64,000 bases of DNA from Streptomyces sp. P3 (GTDB lineage: Bacteria; Actinomycetota; Actinomycetes; Streptomycetales; Streptomycetaceae): NCBI GenBank assembly GCA_016893485.2, contig JAFEKX020000001.1, forward strand, positions 6,217,501 to 6,281,500, read 5' to 3'. Below, in pieces: positions 39,411 to 52,276 of the stretch (its first letter is position 1; each line of letters starts with the position of its first letter). Made by a program: the position numbers and the translations under genes. Below the pieces are notes generated by a model. The model saw only the letters and a program-made list of their open reading frames with translations, was not told the origin of the DNA and did no database searches.

Positions 39411-41720
39411 ATGGGACGAGCGGAAGAGAGACGAGCGCGCCAACGCGGTGGCCACCGCGCTGCGCCCAAGACCCGCCGCTCGTCAGGGGCGGCTGCCGAG
39501 GGCGCCCAGGGCGGCAAGGACGGCAGGAGCTTCATACGCAGGCTCTTCACCTGGAAGAAGATCCTCGGCGCGTTCCTCGGCGTCTGCCTGCTCGGCATCG
39601 GCGCGTTCATCGTGCTCTACATGATGATCAGCATTCCCGCGGGCAACGCCGACGCGAAGCTGCAGAGCAACGTCTACAAGTACAGCGACGGCTCGATCCT
39701 GACCCGCAAGGGCGATGTGAACCGCGAGAACGTCGACCTCTCGCAGGTCCCCAAGGCCGTCCAGGAGACCTTCGTCGCCGCCGAGAACAAGACGTTCTAC
39801 AGCGACGCCGGCGTCGACCTCAAGGGCACCGCCCGCGGCCTGCTCAACACGCTGTCCGGCAAGGGCGCGCAGGGCGGCTCGACGATCACCCAGCAGTACG
39901 TCAAGAACTACTACCTGACGCAGGACCAGACCGTCACGCGCAAGCTGAAGGAAATGGTCATCTCGCTGAAGCTGGACCGCGAGAAGTCCAAGGACTACAT
40001 CCTCGCCGGGTACATCAACACCAGCTACTACGGCCGCGGCGCCTACGGCATCCAGGCCGCGGCCCAGGCCTACTACCGGGTCGACGCCAAGGACCTCACC
40101 GTCCAGCAGGGCGCCTATCTCGCCGCGCTGCTCCAGGCGCCGAACCAGTACGACTGGGCGATCGCGAGCGACACCGGCAAGAAGCTGGTGCAGGCGCGCT
40201 GGAACTACGTCCTGGACAACATGGTCAAGCAGGACTGGCTGAGCTCCACCGAGCGCCAGGCCATGACGTTCCCGGTCCCGAAGGCGCCCAAGCCCGAGGC
40301 CGGCATGGCGGGCCAGACCGGCTACATGGTGACCGCCGCCAACGCGGCCCTGGAGAAGCAGCTGATCTCCTCGGGGCAGGCCTCCGACACCAAGGAGGCC
40401 GAGGCGCTCGTCGACGCGGGCGGCTGGACGATCACGCTCAACATCGACAAGAAGAAGCAGGCCCAGCTGGAGAAGTCGGTCAAGTCCCAGCTGACCAGCA
40501 AGCTCGACGCCAAGAAGCGCAAGGTCGACGGCAACGTCCAGCCCGGCGCGGTCTCCGTGGACCCGAAGACGGGCGCGGTCGTGGCGATGTACGGCGGATC
40601 GGACTATCTCAAGCACTTCACGAACAACGCGACCCGCAGCGACTACCAGCCCGCCTCCACCTTCAAGCCGGTGATCCTGGCCGCGGCCCTGGCCGACGGG
40701 GCCAAGACGCAGTCCGGCAAGCCGATCACGACCGACACGCTCTACGACGGCACCAGCAAGCGCCCGGTCGTGGGCAGCGACATCGGGTTCGCGCCGGAGA
40801 ACGAGGACGACCAGAGCTACGGCAAGGTCACCGTCCAGACGGCGATGAACAAGTCGATCAACTCGGTCTTCGCGCAGCTCGGTGTCGACGTCGGCATGGA
40901 CAAGGTCATGAAGACCGCGGGCGAGCTGGGCATGGACACCGGCGACCTGAAGGCCGTACCGGCGCAGACCCTCGGCACCATGGGCGCGAGCCCGATGGAG
41001 ATGGCCGGGGTCTACGCCACCTTCGACAACCACGGCAAGAAGGTCACCCCGGCGATCATCAAGTCGGTCGCGCACAACACGCGCACGGTCACCATGGCGA
41101 ACCCGATCGGCGCCCAGATCATCCCGCGCCAGGCCGCCGACACGGTGTCCTCGGTGCTGACCGGTGTGGTCGACGACGGTACGGCGAAGGTGTCCGTGGC
41201 CGACAACAGCAAGCGTGACGGGCAGCAGGTCGCGGGCAAGACCGGTACGTCCGACAACAACAAGTCGGCCTGGTTCACCGGTTACACGCCCGACCTGGTC
41301 ACCTCCGTGGGCCTGTTCGGTGAGGACGCCAAGTCCCACGCGCAGGTGCCGCTGACCGGCGCGACCGGCCTGATCACCGCGGGCGGCGGCCGTATCAACG
41401 GTGGTGGCTACCCGGCGCAGATCTGGGCGACGTACATGTTCGGAGTGACCAAGGCGAACGGCAAGTTCGACCTGGACACCGACCAGGGCGCCGCCGTCGA
41501 GCCGACCTACACCCCGACGCCGACCCCGACCCCGTCGGCGACGCCGTCCGCGACGCCGACGACCAAGTCGCCGTCGCCGACCCCGACGACGGAGTCCCCG
41601 ACCCCGACTCCCACACCTACGCCGACCCCGACGCCCACCCCGACGCCGACGACCAGTGCGCCGACGACACCGGGTGAGGGCGACGGCACGGACCAACCGT
41701 TCGGCGGGCTCGGCCAGTAG
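39411..41720 (+). CDS. Class A penicillin-binding protein (transglycosylase-transpeptidase)
   Basis: Intact, 769 residues. A basic N-terminus and helix at about 50-75 (LGAFLGVCLLGIGAFIVLYM) anchor it. The GT51 domain has VAAENKTFYSDAGVD, with Asn where many families have Asp, and GGSTITQQYVKNYYL. The transpeptidase carries STFK in QPASTFKP, SIN in MNKSINSVF and KTGTS in VAGKTGTSDNN. The last 80 residues are a Thr-Pro tail built from TPTPTP repeats that probably spans the wall. It polymerises and cross-links peptidoglycan outside the membrane. Confidence 0.94.
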   Translation: MGRAEERRARQRGGHRAAPKTRRSSGAAAEGAQGGKDGRSFIRRLFTWKKILGAFLGVCLLGIGAFIVLYMMISIPAGNADAKLQSNVYKYSDGSILTRKGDVNRENVDLSQVPKAVQETFVAAENKTFYSDAGVDLKGTARGLLNTLSGKGAQGGSTITQQYVKNYYLTQDQTVTRKLKEMVISLKLDREKSKDYILAGYINTSYYGRGAYGIQAAAQAYYRVDAKDLTVQQGAYLAALLQAPNQYDWAIASDTGKKLVQARWNYVLDNMVKQDWLSSTERQAMTFPVPKAPKPEAGMAGQTGYMVTAANAALEKQLISSGQASDTKEAEALVDAGGWTITLNIDKKKQAQLEKSVKSQLTSKLDAKKRKVDGNVQPGAVSVDPKTGAVVAMYGGSDYLKHFTNNATRSDYQPASTFKPVILAAALADGAKTQSGKPITTDTLYDGTSKRPVVGSDIGFAPENEDDQSYGKVTVQTAMNKSINSVFAQLGVDVGMDKVMKTAGELGMDTGDLKAVPAQTLGTMGASPMEMAGVYATFDNHGKKVTPAIIKSVAHNTRTVTMANPIGAQIIPRQAADTVSSVLTGVVDDGTAKVSVADNSKRDGQQVAGKTGTSDNNKSAWFTGYTPDLVTSVGLFGEDAKSHAQVPLTGATGLITAGGGRINGGGYPAQIWATYMFGVTKANGKFDLDTDQGAAVEPTYTPTPTPTPSATPSATPTTKSPSPTPTTESPTPTPTPTPTPTPTPTPTTSAPTTPGEGDGTDQPFGGLGQ

Positions 41721-41736
41721 GGGGCGTCCCGTACGA

Positions 41737-41777
41737 CGAGAGAGGGCGCCCGGCACATCGCCGGGCGCTCTCTCTCG
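41737..41777. terminator. Bidirectional terminator between PBP and catalase genes
   Basis: CGAGAGAGGGCGCCCGGC pairs with GCCGGGCGCTCTCTCTCG around a five-base loop. It serves both convergent genes. Confidence 0.85.
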
Positions 41778-41802
41778 TACCGCTGGGTGAACTCGCTTGT
41801 CG

Positions 41803-43256
41803 CTAGGCGAAGTTCGCGGCGATCCGGTCGCCGACTTCCTTGTCGATGTTGTGCCAGTACTGCAGGGCGCGGTCGAGGACCGAGCGGGAGACGTCGGCCT
41901 TCAGGTGGCCGCTGACGTTCGCCACGAGGCGGTCGCGGGCCGCGTCGTCGAGGACCTCGCGGACCATCGTGCCCGCCTGGCCCCAGTCGTCGTCCTCGGC
42001 GTGCCGCCTCGTCGCCTCGCGGACCAGTTCACCCGCGGTCTGCCAGCTCGCCGGGTCGCCGAACTGCCCGTAGTCGGCCGCGGGGCCGCCGTAGGAGTTC
42101 GGGGCGTACGGGCGGGCGGCGCGCGACGGTTCGTAGCGCATCGGGCCGTCCTTGGCGTACGAGTTGACCGGGGAGTGCGGCCGGTTGGGCGGCAGCTGGG
42201 CGTAGTTGGGGCCGATCCGGTACCGGTGGGTGTCCGGGTACGAGAACAGCCGGCCCAGCAGCATCTTGTCCGGCGAGGGGCCGATGCCCGGCACCAGGTT
42301 CGAGGGCTCGAAGGCGGCCTGCTCGATGTGGACGAAGTAGTCCTCGGGGTTCCTGTTCAGGGTCATCCGGCCGACGTCGATCAGCGGGTAGTCCCCGTGC
42401 GGCCAGACCTTCGTCAGGTCGAACGGGTTGAAGCGGTAGTCCGCCGCGTCCTCGAACGGCATGATCTGGACCTTCAGGGACCAGCTCGGCGCGTTCCCGG
42501 CCTCGATCGACTCGTACAGGTCACGGCGGTGCTTGTCGGCGTCCGACCCGGCCAGCTCGTCGGCCTCGGCCTGCGTGAGGAACTCGATGCCCTGGTCGGT
42601 CTTGAAGTGGTACTTCACCCAGAACCGCTCACCGGCGCCGTTGATCCACATGTAGGTGTGGGAGCTGTAGCCGTTCATGTGGCGGTACGTCCTCGGGACG
42701 CCCCGGTCGCCCATCAGCCAGGTCACCTGGTGCGCCGACTCGGGGAGAGGGTCCAGAAGTCCCATTGCATGTCGTTGCTGCGCAGCCCGGTCACCGGGTG
42801 GCGCTTCTGCGAGCGGATGAAGTCCTGGAACTTGATCGTGTCACGGACGAAGAAGACCGGGGTGTTGTTGCCCACCATGTCGTAATTGCCGTGCTCTGTG
42901 TAGAACTTGAGCGCGAAGCCGCGGGGTCGCGCCAGGTGTCGGGGAGCCCTGCTCACCGGCGACGGTGGAGAACCGGGCCAGCATCTGGGTGCGCTTGCCC
43001 GGCTGGAAGAGGTCGGCCCGGGTGAACTGGCTGACGTCATTGGTCACTTCGAAGAAGCCGTACGCACCGGAGCCCTTGGCGTGCACCACCCGCTCGGGGA
43101 CCCGCTCCCGGTTGAACTGGGCCATCTTCTCGATGAGGTAGTGGTCCTGGAGCAGGATCGGGCCGTCGGGTCCGACGGTGAGCGAGTGTTCGTCGCTCTC
43201 CACCGGGATGCCGACGTTGTTCGTGGTGTACGGAGTCTGCTGGGGGTCTGCGTCAC
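41803..43256 (-). CDS. katA: Monofunctional haem catalase, clade 3 (three frameshifts)
   Basis: About 485 residues. GTG 43256 follows AGGAGGACGCGC. The distal His is in ERVVHAKGSGAYGFFEVT and Asn in GNYDMVGNNTPVFFVRD. The proximal Tyr is in LLGRLFSYPDTHRYRIG. Breaks near 43243, 42935 and 42755 each need one base. It converts hydrogen peroxide to water and oxygen in the cytosol. No Fur-type catR gene lies beside it. Confidence 0.93.
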
Positions 43257-43352
43257 GCGCGTCCTCCTGTTCAGGGACATCAGGTCGCTTCGCCTTCGCC
43301 TACCCCAGCAGTCAACTCCGACGCCGGAATGTCGGCAACTTCTGGACGGGTT

Positions 43353-45453
43353 CTAATTCCGGTTCAGTTCGAACCAGACCACCTTTCCGGTGCTCAGCCG
43401 GGTGGCTCCCCACCGACGGGCCAGTCTGTTGACCAGATACAGCCCGCGTCCGCCCTCGTCCGTGGCCCGCGCCTGGCGCAGCCGCGGCAGCTGGGGCACG
43501 TCGTCGCCGACCTCGCAGCGCAGCACGTCGGTCCGCAGCAACCGGAGCGTGACCGGCCGTGAGGCGTACCGCACGGCGTTCGTCACGACCTCGCTGACCA
43601 GCAGCTCCACCGAGTCGCTCATGTCCTCCATGCCCCAGCGGGCCAGCGCGCGCCGGGCCAGCCGGCGGGCCTGGCCGGGGCCGAGTCCTCCGGGTCGAGG
43701 AACCAGTACGCCACGTCACTGGGCGCGATCCCGTCGAAGCGGGCGGCGAGCAGCGCGATGTCGTCGTCCCGGTCACCCGGGCCGAGCATGTCGAGCACCT
43801 CGTCGCACAGGGCTTCCAGGGGCGGCGGGTGATCGGGTCCGGTGAGCTGCGCGACGGCGGCGAGCTTCTCGCGCAGCTGCTCTATCCCGGTCCACACGTC
43901 CCGCAGCCGCGACTCGACCAGCCCGTCCGTGTACAGCAGCAGCGTCGCGCCCGCCGGGGCGTCCAGCTCCACGGCCTCGAAGTCGACCCCGCCCACGCCG
44001 ATCGGGGCGCCCGGCGGCACTCGCAGCACCTCGGCCCGGCCGCCCAGGTGCAGCAGCACGGGCGGCGGGTGGCCCGCGTTGGCGATGGTGATGCGGTGCG
44101 AGACCGGGTCGTAGACCGCGTAGAGACAGGTCGCCATGCGGTCGGTGCCCAGCCGCTGGGCCTGTTCGTCGAGATGGTGCAGGACCTCCTGCGGGGGCAG
44201 GTCGAGACCGGCCAACGTCTGGGCGGTGGTGCGGAGTTGGCCCATGATGGCGGCCGAGGTCATGGAGTGGCCCATGACGTCGCCGACGACCAGGGCGACC
44301 CGGCTGCCGGGCAGCGGGATCGCGTCGTACCAGTCGCCGCCGACGCGTGCCGTCTCGGCGGCGGGCAGGTACCGGGACGCCAGCCGGACGCCGGTGGGGC
44401 GGGGCAGGGTCTCCGGGAGCATGGTCCGCTGCAGCTCGTCGGCGATGTACGCCTCACGGCCGTAGAGGACCGCCTTGTCGATGCCCAGGGCGCTGTGCGT
44501 GGCGAGTTGGGCGGCGACCAGCAGGTCGTCGGCCTCGAACGCCATGCGCTCGGGGCGGCGCAGGAAGAGCGCGGCGCCGATCACCCGGCGCCGGCCGCGC
44601 AGCGGCGCGAGGATCGCACGCTGACCGGCCGGGACGATCAACTCGCCGCCCTCACCGAGCAGTTCGGGCAGGGCCGCACGGGCGGCGGGGGAGTCGGCGA
44701 ACACGGGACGGACGCCCCGCAGCACCTCGTTCAGCGCGCCGCCGGGCCGTACCTCGCACAACTCCGCGGTGACCGCGGACAGTTCGGAGGGCTGCTCCGG
44801 CTGTATCGCGGGCATGAAGCCGTTCTCCGTGTCCCGCTCCTCCGGGATGCGGTCGGTGCGGCGCAGGCGCAGCACGACGGGACCCGTCGGCCGCTCGTCA
44901 CCCACCGGGAGCGGGTCGCGCAGATAGACCAGGATCGCGTCCGAGAACGTCGGCACGGTCGCCCGGCACAGCCCCATGACGATCTCGTCGAGGTCGATGC
45001 CGCGGGCGATCCGCCGGGTCGCGGCGCCCACGAAGCGCAGCCGGTCCCCGTCCCGCCGCATCGGCATGGGACCACCGGGCGGCAGCCCCTGTCCCGTACG
45101 GCGCTCCTTGCCGGAGGCGTCGGCGAGCCCGCCGCCGCCCGGCTGGGCCGGAATGCCGTCCGGCGAGGGGCGGGGGCGATGGGCGTCGGGTTCGGCCGCC
45201 GAGGGCTGGGAGTGCTCGGAACCGGCTGCGGCGGTATCGGGCTCGGGCTTCACAGGGGTACCTGCCGGGTCCTTCCCCTTGGCGCGGGACGTGCTCGTAC
45301 CCGGCGCCGAGGGCGGCTCACCGGTGCGTGCCTGTGCCGGTAAGCCGGCGCCACCGGACGGCCTGGACGGCGTCGAGGTGTGCAGGAGCGCCCCGCGGGG
45401 GTCTGCGGGTCGGCGCCGCCGGGGCGCTCGAACGAGGTGGGGTGCTCCGTCAC
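43353..45453 (-). CDS. SpoIIE-type PP2C phosphatase with GAF-like and anti-sigma kinase domains (two frameshifts)
   Basis: About 700 residues. GTG 45453 opens MTEHPTSFERPGGADPQTPA, joining the main frame after one lost G near 45397. A long disordered leader precedes a GAF-like sensor (IDLDEIVMGLCRATVPTFSD, VIGAALFLRRPERMAFEADD). The PP2C domain reads ETARVGGDWYDAIPLPGSRV, VVGDVMGHSMTSAAIMGQLR and LLLYTDGLVESR, ending GDRDDDIALLAAR. After an indel near 43685 an RsbW-like ATPase domain follows (LLVSEVVTNAVRYASR, DEGGRGLYLVNRLA). Such proteins act in partner-switching control of sigma factors. Confidence 0.88.
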
Positions 45454-45743
45454 GCGTGTCGAATCCGTCCGTCCGGGTCCGCACGCGGTACGTGCGGATC
45501 GTCCCGCCGAAATGCCGATACCCGGAATACGTGCCCCAGGAACGGAATTCCCGCGTGGTCAGAGGCTGTTCCTGTGCCACCGGCGGACCGGCGGCCCGAA
45601 CCGATGGTGTCCTGATACCCCTCGCTCACGTCCTGCCGCCCCTCGGTGACGTCTGGTCAGTCCCGGTGCCTACCCGGGGAGTTGTCGCTGTGTCCTTGCG
45701 GAGGACGATCCTACGGTTGTCGACCGGGGGCGCATCAAGGGTC
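45454..45743. other. Gene-free promoter region of the phosphatase gene
   Basis: 290 bases with no supported gene. It should hold the leftward promoter of the phosphatase gene. A longer start for that gene at 45580 is open in frame but lacks coding character. Confidence 0.5.
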
Positions 45744-46436
45744 TCATGTGGACAAGTGCGCGGGGGTGCGGTCCCAGTCCTCCGGAAGTGAAGGTACAGC
45801 CCAGGACGGATCCGGGCGCCAGTGCTGCCAGCCGTCCGCGAACGGCGACCCCCACGCACGGATCACCTCCACCGCCGACCAGCCCGCTTCCCTTACCCGT
45901 TCGGCCAGTTGGGGATCCATCAGACCGTCCCGCTGCGCCTGCGCGAACTCGTCCTCGTCGAGCCATTGCCAACTGCGGTCCGGGTGCACGGAGATGTCCA
46001 GGAAGTGATCCACCGAGTCGACCCCGCCGTCCCAACGGAGCTGCGGTTCCTCAAGGTTCACGTACCAGTTCTTGAACTGCCATCCCGGCTCCCAGAAAAG
46101 CCACACCGACCAGGGCTCACCGGGCCGCGCCAGCTTCAGCACACCCGTGCCGAACCAGTGGTCGCGCCGGACCGTGCGCGGCTTCGTGTACCGGGTCTCC
46201 AGCGGCTCCCCGTGTACCGACGTGCCGTCCGCGAGCACCGGCCGCACACACTCGGTGCCGGGCGCCATCCAGACGGCGAGCAGATCCTCGTCGTCACGCA
46301 CGACGGTCACGGGGCGGGCGATGTGGAAGCGCGGCCCGGCGTTCTCCCGGTAGCGCCACAGGATCTGATCCCCGGGCGCCCAGAAGGCCGTAGACGTACC
46401 CGCTTCCACCGCTCGCACCGCTCCACCGTCTGCCAT
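45744..46436 (-). CDS. DUF402-family protein
   Basis: Intact, 230 residues. WFGTGVLKLARPGEPWSVWL, WYVNLEEPQLRWDGGVDSVD and DHFLDISVHPDRSWQWLDED are the DUF402 (FomD/YgaC-like) blocks. The Asp and Glu residues there bind metal in nucleoside-phosphate hydrolases of this fold. Activity on a nucleoside diphosphate is therefore plausible. It lies directly after fumC in the same direction. Confidence 0.87.
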   Translation of the reverse strand: MADGGAVRAVEAGTSTAFWAPGDQILWRYRENAGPRFHIARPVTVVRDDEDLLAVWMAPGTECVRPVLADGTSVHGEPLETRYTKPRTVRRDHWFGTGVLKLARPGEPWSVWLFWEPGWQFKNWYVNLEEPQLRWDGGVDSVDHFLDISVHPDRSWQWLDEDEFAQAQRDGLMDPQLAERVREAGWSAVEVIRAWGSPFADGWQHWRPDPSWAVPSLPEDWDRTPAHLST

Positions 46437-46508
46437 GAACAGATATTAGGTGCCCCGGGCATACGACGCTGCGGTGCGCGTCACGGTTCACGCCAGGGCG
46501 CCCATTGG

Positions 46509-47911
46509 TTACGGACGCGTCATCCGCAGGACATCGAGGGCCGCGTCGAGCTGCGCCTCGGTCAGGTCGCCGCGCTCCACATAGCCGTTCTCGAGCACGA
46601 CCTCACGGATCGTCTTCCGTTCCGCGAGCGCCTTCTTGGCGACCTTGGCGGCCTCCTCGTACCCGATGTACTTGTTGAGCGGGGTCACCACCGACGGCGA
46701 CGACTCGGCGTACTCCCGCGCCCGCTCCCGGTGCGCGACGATCCCGTCCACGGTCCGATCGGCAAGCAGCCGGGACACGTTGGCCAGCAGCCGGATCGAC
46801 TCCAGGACGTTCTTGGCGATCACCGGCAGCATGACGTTCAGCTCGAAGTTGCCCGCGGCCCCGGCCGTGGCGACGGTCGCGTCATTGCCGACGACCTGTG
46901 CGGCGACCATCAGCACGGCCTCCGGGATGACCGGGTTGACCTTGCCGGGCATGATCGAGGACCCCGGCTGCAGATCGGGCAGCGAGATCTCGGACAGCCC
47001 GGTGCGCGGCCCGGACGCCATCCACCGCAGATCGTTCGAGATCTTCGTCAGCCCTACGGCGATGGTCCGCAGCTGCCCGCTGGTCTCGACGATCCCGTCC
47101 CGCGCGCCCTGCGCCTCGAAGTGGTCCCGCGCCTCGGTCAGCGGCAGCCCGGTGACCAGCGCGACCTCGGCGATCACGGCGGCGGAGAACCCGGGCGGGG
47201 TGTTGATCCCGGTGCCCACCGCGGTACCGCCCAGGGGCAGTTCGGCGAGCCGGGGCAGCGAGGCCTCCAACCGCTCGACGCCGTAACGGACTTGGGCCGC
47301 GTACCCGCCGAACTCCTGGCCCAGCGTGACCGGTGTGGCATCCATCAGGTGGGTGCGCCCGGACTTCACGACATCGGCGAACTCGACCGACTTGCGCGAC
47401 AGCGCACCCGCGAGGTGCTCCAGCGCGGGGATGAGGTCGTGGATGACCGCACCGGTGGCCGCGATGTGGATGGAGGAAGGGAAGACGTCGTTGGACGACT
47501 GCGAGGCGTTCACATGGTCGTTGGGGTGCACATCGCGCCCCAGCCGCTCGGTCGCGAGGGTCGCGATCACCTCGTTGGTGTTCATGTTGGACGAGGTGCC
47601 GGACCCCGTCTGGAACACGTCGATCGGGAAGTGGTCGTCCCACTTCCCGCCGGCCACCTCACGAGCGGCTTCCTGGATCGCCTCCGCGATGTCCTTGTCG
47701 AGCACGCCCAGTTCGGCGTTCACCTTCGCGGCGGCACCCTTGATCCGGGCCAGCGCCTCGATGTGGGCGCGCTCGATGCGCTGCCCCGAGATCGGGAAGT
47801 TCTCCACCGCCCGCTGGGTCTGCGCCCGCCACTTCGCGTCGACCGGGACCCGCACCTCCCCATCGAATCGTGCTCGATACGGAACGGACCCACTGTCTGA
47901 CCGTCGGCCAT
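46509..47911 (-). CDS. fumC: Class II fumarate hydratase (frameshifted)
   Basis: About 467 residues. ATG 47911 follows GGAGG. The N-terminus MADGQTVGPFRIEHDSMG joins EVRVPVDAKWRAQTQRAVEN after an indel near 47860. TGSGTSSNMNTNEV, GRTHLMDATPVTLGQEFGGY and the signature GSSIMPGKVNPVIPEA are intact. It interconverts fumarate and malate without iron and is oxygen-stable. A second, Fe-S fumarase lies 3.5 kb away on the same strand. Confidence 0.95.
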
Positions 47912-48015
47912 CGCCAATCACCTCCTGTGGGGACAGCATCGCGGACACGTCCCGTGTTCCCGGCGCGGCGGGCGTAAACGGAGTGTCTCGGCCGCGGAGT
48001 GTCTCGGCCGAGCGC

Positions 48016-48824
48016 TCAGTCGGCGGGCCCGGTGCACACCGGCCTGCCGCCCACCTCGGCGCACGCCTGGGCCCGCGCGGGTCGGCGGCGGCCAGCATCG
48101 GGCTGCTGTAGCCGTCGGAGCGGTGACCGGGGTACTCGGCGGACAGCTCGTCCTGGCCCGCCCTGATGGAGATCTCCCGCGCCCCGGCGACCCGGGTGCG
48201 CACCTCGGACCAGACGGTCGCGCAGGACGGCGAGTACCGCAACAGCACGACCTGGGCGGCCCGGGCGGCGGACCGCTCCGTACGGGCGTCCCGGGCGCAG
48301 GTCTCCGAGGACGGCAGCGCGCCCTGGCAGCCGCCGCCCCGGCAGGAGGCGACGGTGCGCGGCTCCGCCCCGGTGTCGTGGTCGAGGACGTCGGCGGCAC
48401 CGGCGGTGACGGCGACGGTGGTGGCCATCGCGGCGAGCGCGACGAGCGCGCGGACCGGGGCCGGAGCCGACGGGTCCGTACGACCGGCACAGGAACAGGC
48501 GCCGGAACAGGCGCGGGCGGCTGCGGCGGGGGAGGCGTGGGCCTGCTGACCTGCTCCCGGGTCGCCGCGTCCCACAGCGAGCAGCGCGCCCGGGTCGGTG
48601 TGCGCGAGCCGGGCGAGGGCCTCGACCGCGGACCGGGGCGGAAGGTGGTCGCCGTTGAGGTAGCGGTGCCACGTCGACTTGCTGAACGGGGTCACGGAGG
48701 CCAGCGCGGCCAGGCTCAGCCCGGTCCGCCGCTTGAGGAGACGGAGCCGTTCCGTCAGGAGCCGCCCTGCGTCGTCGTACGGGCCGGGCAGCGGCTGCCG
48801 CTCGACCGTCACGTGGCTTTCCAT
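48016..48824 (-). CDS. XRE-type HTH protein with DUF2690 extracellular domain (frameshifted)
   Basis: About 269 residues. Residues 20-80 form a Cro/C1-type HTH (LKRRTGLSLAALASVTPFSK, STWHRYLNGDHLPP). A membrane helix (ALVALAAMATTVAVTAGA) near residue 140 leads to the DUF2690 domain (GCQGALPSSETCARDART, QVVLLRYSPSCATVWSEV). After an indel near 48070 it ends CAEVGGRPVCTGPAD. HTH inside with a Cys-rich domain outside suggests a one-component membrane sensor. Such fusions are frequent in Streptomyces. Confidence 0.82.
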
Positions 48825-48982
48825 CCTGCTCCCTCGCCGTACCGGGGTGACCGCCGTGATCCGTTCCCGGGGGCGGTGCCGGGCCACACCCGGATCGCCG
48901 GAATATGAAGGGGTGTTGACCTGGCGTCCCCCGACGGGACGTACGGGACCGTCCCGTCGGGGTGCCGTGGGTCAGGCGGGGG

Positions 48983-49345
48983 TCAGCACCAGCGGACGGC
49001 GCCGCGGTTGTGGACGTAGTGGGCGGAGACGTAGCCCTCGTGGTGCGGGAGCTTGTACCAGCGGTGGTTGCCGAAGACGTCCGACCCGTACGTCTTACAG
49101 GCGATCGGCAACGTCCGCCCGACCGGCCGGGAACCGACCACGCGATACCCGGTGCCCGGGCCGGAACGGATGTTCAGCCGCCTGTGGTGCCGGGTGGTGA
49201 CCTGACCCACCACGTGCCGTGCCGCGTGGTGGTGGGTGACGTGGTGCGGGGCCGGGGCGGCGGTGGCGGCGACGGCTGTCACGGGGAAGACGGCGACAGC
49301 CGCGACCGCGGCCACGAGCCCGTTGCGCAGAAGGCGTCCGAACAT
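48983..49345 (-). CDS. Secreted bacterial SH3-domain protein
   Basis: Intact, 120 residues, ATG 49345 after GGAGGAA. A signal peptide ends near AATAA. A His-rich stretch (HHVTHHHAARHV) precedes the SH3 domain: RRLNIRSGPGTGYRVVGSRP, IACKTYGSDVFGNHRWYKLP, EGYVSAHYVHN. It probably binds cell-wall peptides. Confidence 0.88.
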   Translation of the reverse strand: MFGRLLRNGLVAAVAAVAVFPVTAVAATAAPAPHHVTHHHAARHVVGQVTTRHHRRLNIRSGPGTGYRVVGSRPVGRTLPIACKTYGSDVFGNHRWYKLPHHEGYVSAHYVHNRGAVRWC

Positions 49346-49545
49346 GGGGGTTCCTCCGAGTCGACCGTGGACCACGGATGTGATCCAGTCCCCTCGGAGC
49401 TTTTCCGGCAAAGCACCCGAAAATGCCGTCCCGGACGTCCCTGGGACAAACTGGGACGGAGTCGGACGAGGTCGACTCGTGCTACCCGTCCCGGGACACC
49501 CCAATACCCGTCCGCCCCCACATTCCAGCCAGGCCGCTTCCCTCC

Positions 49546-49660
49546 AGCCCGTCCGGCGTTTGAGGACGAAGCCCTTAGGGGCCGAAGGGGGCCTGGGGCG
49601 CAGCCCCAGCGGGGTCCAGGGGCAGAGCCCCTGGCGGGGTGGAACGGGGCAGCGCCCCTG
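49546..49660. repeat. GC-rich hairpin repeat cluster
   Basis: GTCCGGCGTTTGAGGACGAA followed by stacked units of GGGGCGCAGCCCC, CAGGGGCAGAGCCCCTG and GGGGCAGCGCCCC. This is the common Streptomyces intergenic hairpin type. It fills most of the 352-base gap after the class I fumarase, where no gene is seen. Confidence 0.75.
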
Positions 49661-49697
49661 AGGATGGGACGGGTAGGGGCGGCGGGGGCGAAGACCG

Positions 49698-51366
<1,669 letters not shown>

Positions 51367-51556
51367 CGCAGCCCATTCCTCACTCGACAGACGGCCGCCC
51401 GCCGACACTGGCGGGCGCTCACCAGCGTAGAACCTGTCGCTGACAGCGAGCTTGTGAGGTAGGGCTCAGTTGTCCGGGCTTCTCGCCGGGGCCGCGGCGC
51501 GCCAACGTTGTCCACACCCCTAGTCGCGATCTATCGCGTTTCGGTACGCTGCTGCC

Positions 51557-52276
51557 GTGGACCTTCAGAAGCAGCCCGCGGCCCCGCAGTCCGCCGCCCA
51601 GCAGCCCGCCCCCGCCGCCTCGGCACTGCGCGCGTCGGACGCCGACCGCGACCGCATCGCCGACATCCTCCGCGAGGCCCTGGCCGAGGGCCGGCTGGAC
51701 TCGGACGAGCACGCCGAGCGGGTCGAGGGGGTGTTGCGCGCCAAGACGGTCGGCGAGCTGGAGGTCTTCATCCAGGACCTCCCGGCCGCGCACGGCCACC
51801 GGCGGCAGACCCCGTCGTACAGCCCGGCCCCGAACCGCCCGACGGAGGGCGCGATCCCGGCCGAGGCCGATGAGAACGTGGTGGCGGTGTTCAGCGCCGC
51901 GATGCGCAAGGGCCGTTGGCGCGCGGGCCGCAGGATGCACGCGTACGCCGTGTTCGGCAGCGTCGAGATCGACCTCAGCGAGGCGATCTTCGAGTACCAG
52001 CAGGTCGTCATCAAGGCGATCTCCGTCTTCGGCAACGTCGAGATCCGCGTCCCGGAGAACGTGTCGCTGCGCGGCACCGGCGGCGGCGTCCTCGGCAACT
52101 TCGAGGTGGACACGCTGGATTCACTGGAGCCGGACGCGCCCGTGGTCTACGTCGACGGCTGGGCCGTACTCGGAAACATCGAGGCAAAACCGAAGCGGGG
52201 CAAGCTCGTTGCGGACATCCTCGATCGGGTTCAGCGCAAGGTCGACAAGAGTTTGCGCAAGCACCTGGACCGTTGA
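51557..52276 (+). CDS. DUF1707 family protein with bactofilin-like beta domain
   Basis: Intact, 239 residues from GTG 51557. The DUF1707 motif reads LRASDADRDRIADILREALA, EGRLDSDEHAERVEGVLRAK and TVGELEVFIQDLP. The C-terminal part, AVFGSVEIDLSEAIFE, AISVFGNVEIRVPENV and GNFEVDTL, is a repeat-rich cell-wall-active/LiaF-like beta domain. There is no membrane helix. A membrane-stress sensing role is inferred from family members. Confidence 0.87.
   Translation: MDLQKQPAAPQSAAQQPAPAASALRASDADRDRIADILREALAEGRLDSDEHAERVEGVLRAKTVGELEVFIQDLPAAHGHRRQTPSYSPAPNRPTEGAIPAEADENVVAVFSAAMRKGRWRAGRRMHAYAVFGSVEIDLSEAIFEYQQVVIKAISVFGNVEIRVPENVSLRGTGGGVLGNFEVDTLDSLEPDAPVVYVDGWAVLGNIEAKPKRGKLVADILDRVQRKVDKSLRKHLDR

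Noticed and set aside
41505..41660. ACCCCGACGCCG tandem repeats, considered as a CRISPR or intergenic repeat
   Set aside because: They are in frame and encode the Thr-Pro tail of the PBP. There are no unique spacers.
39483..41756. A 757-codon minus-strand frame opposite the PBP gene
   Set aside because: Composition is Arg/Val/Asp-biased with no domain, and the plus strand encodes an intact class A PBP with all catalytic motifs.
49236..49661. Plus-strand frame of 141 codons opposite the SH3 gene
   Set aside because: Antisense to a signal-peptide SH3 protein, and it ends in the GC-rich hairpin repeat.
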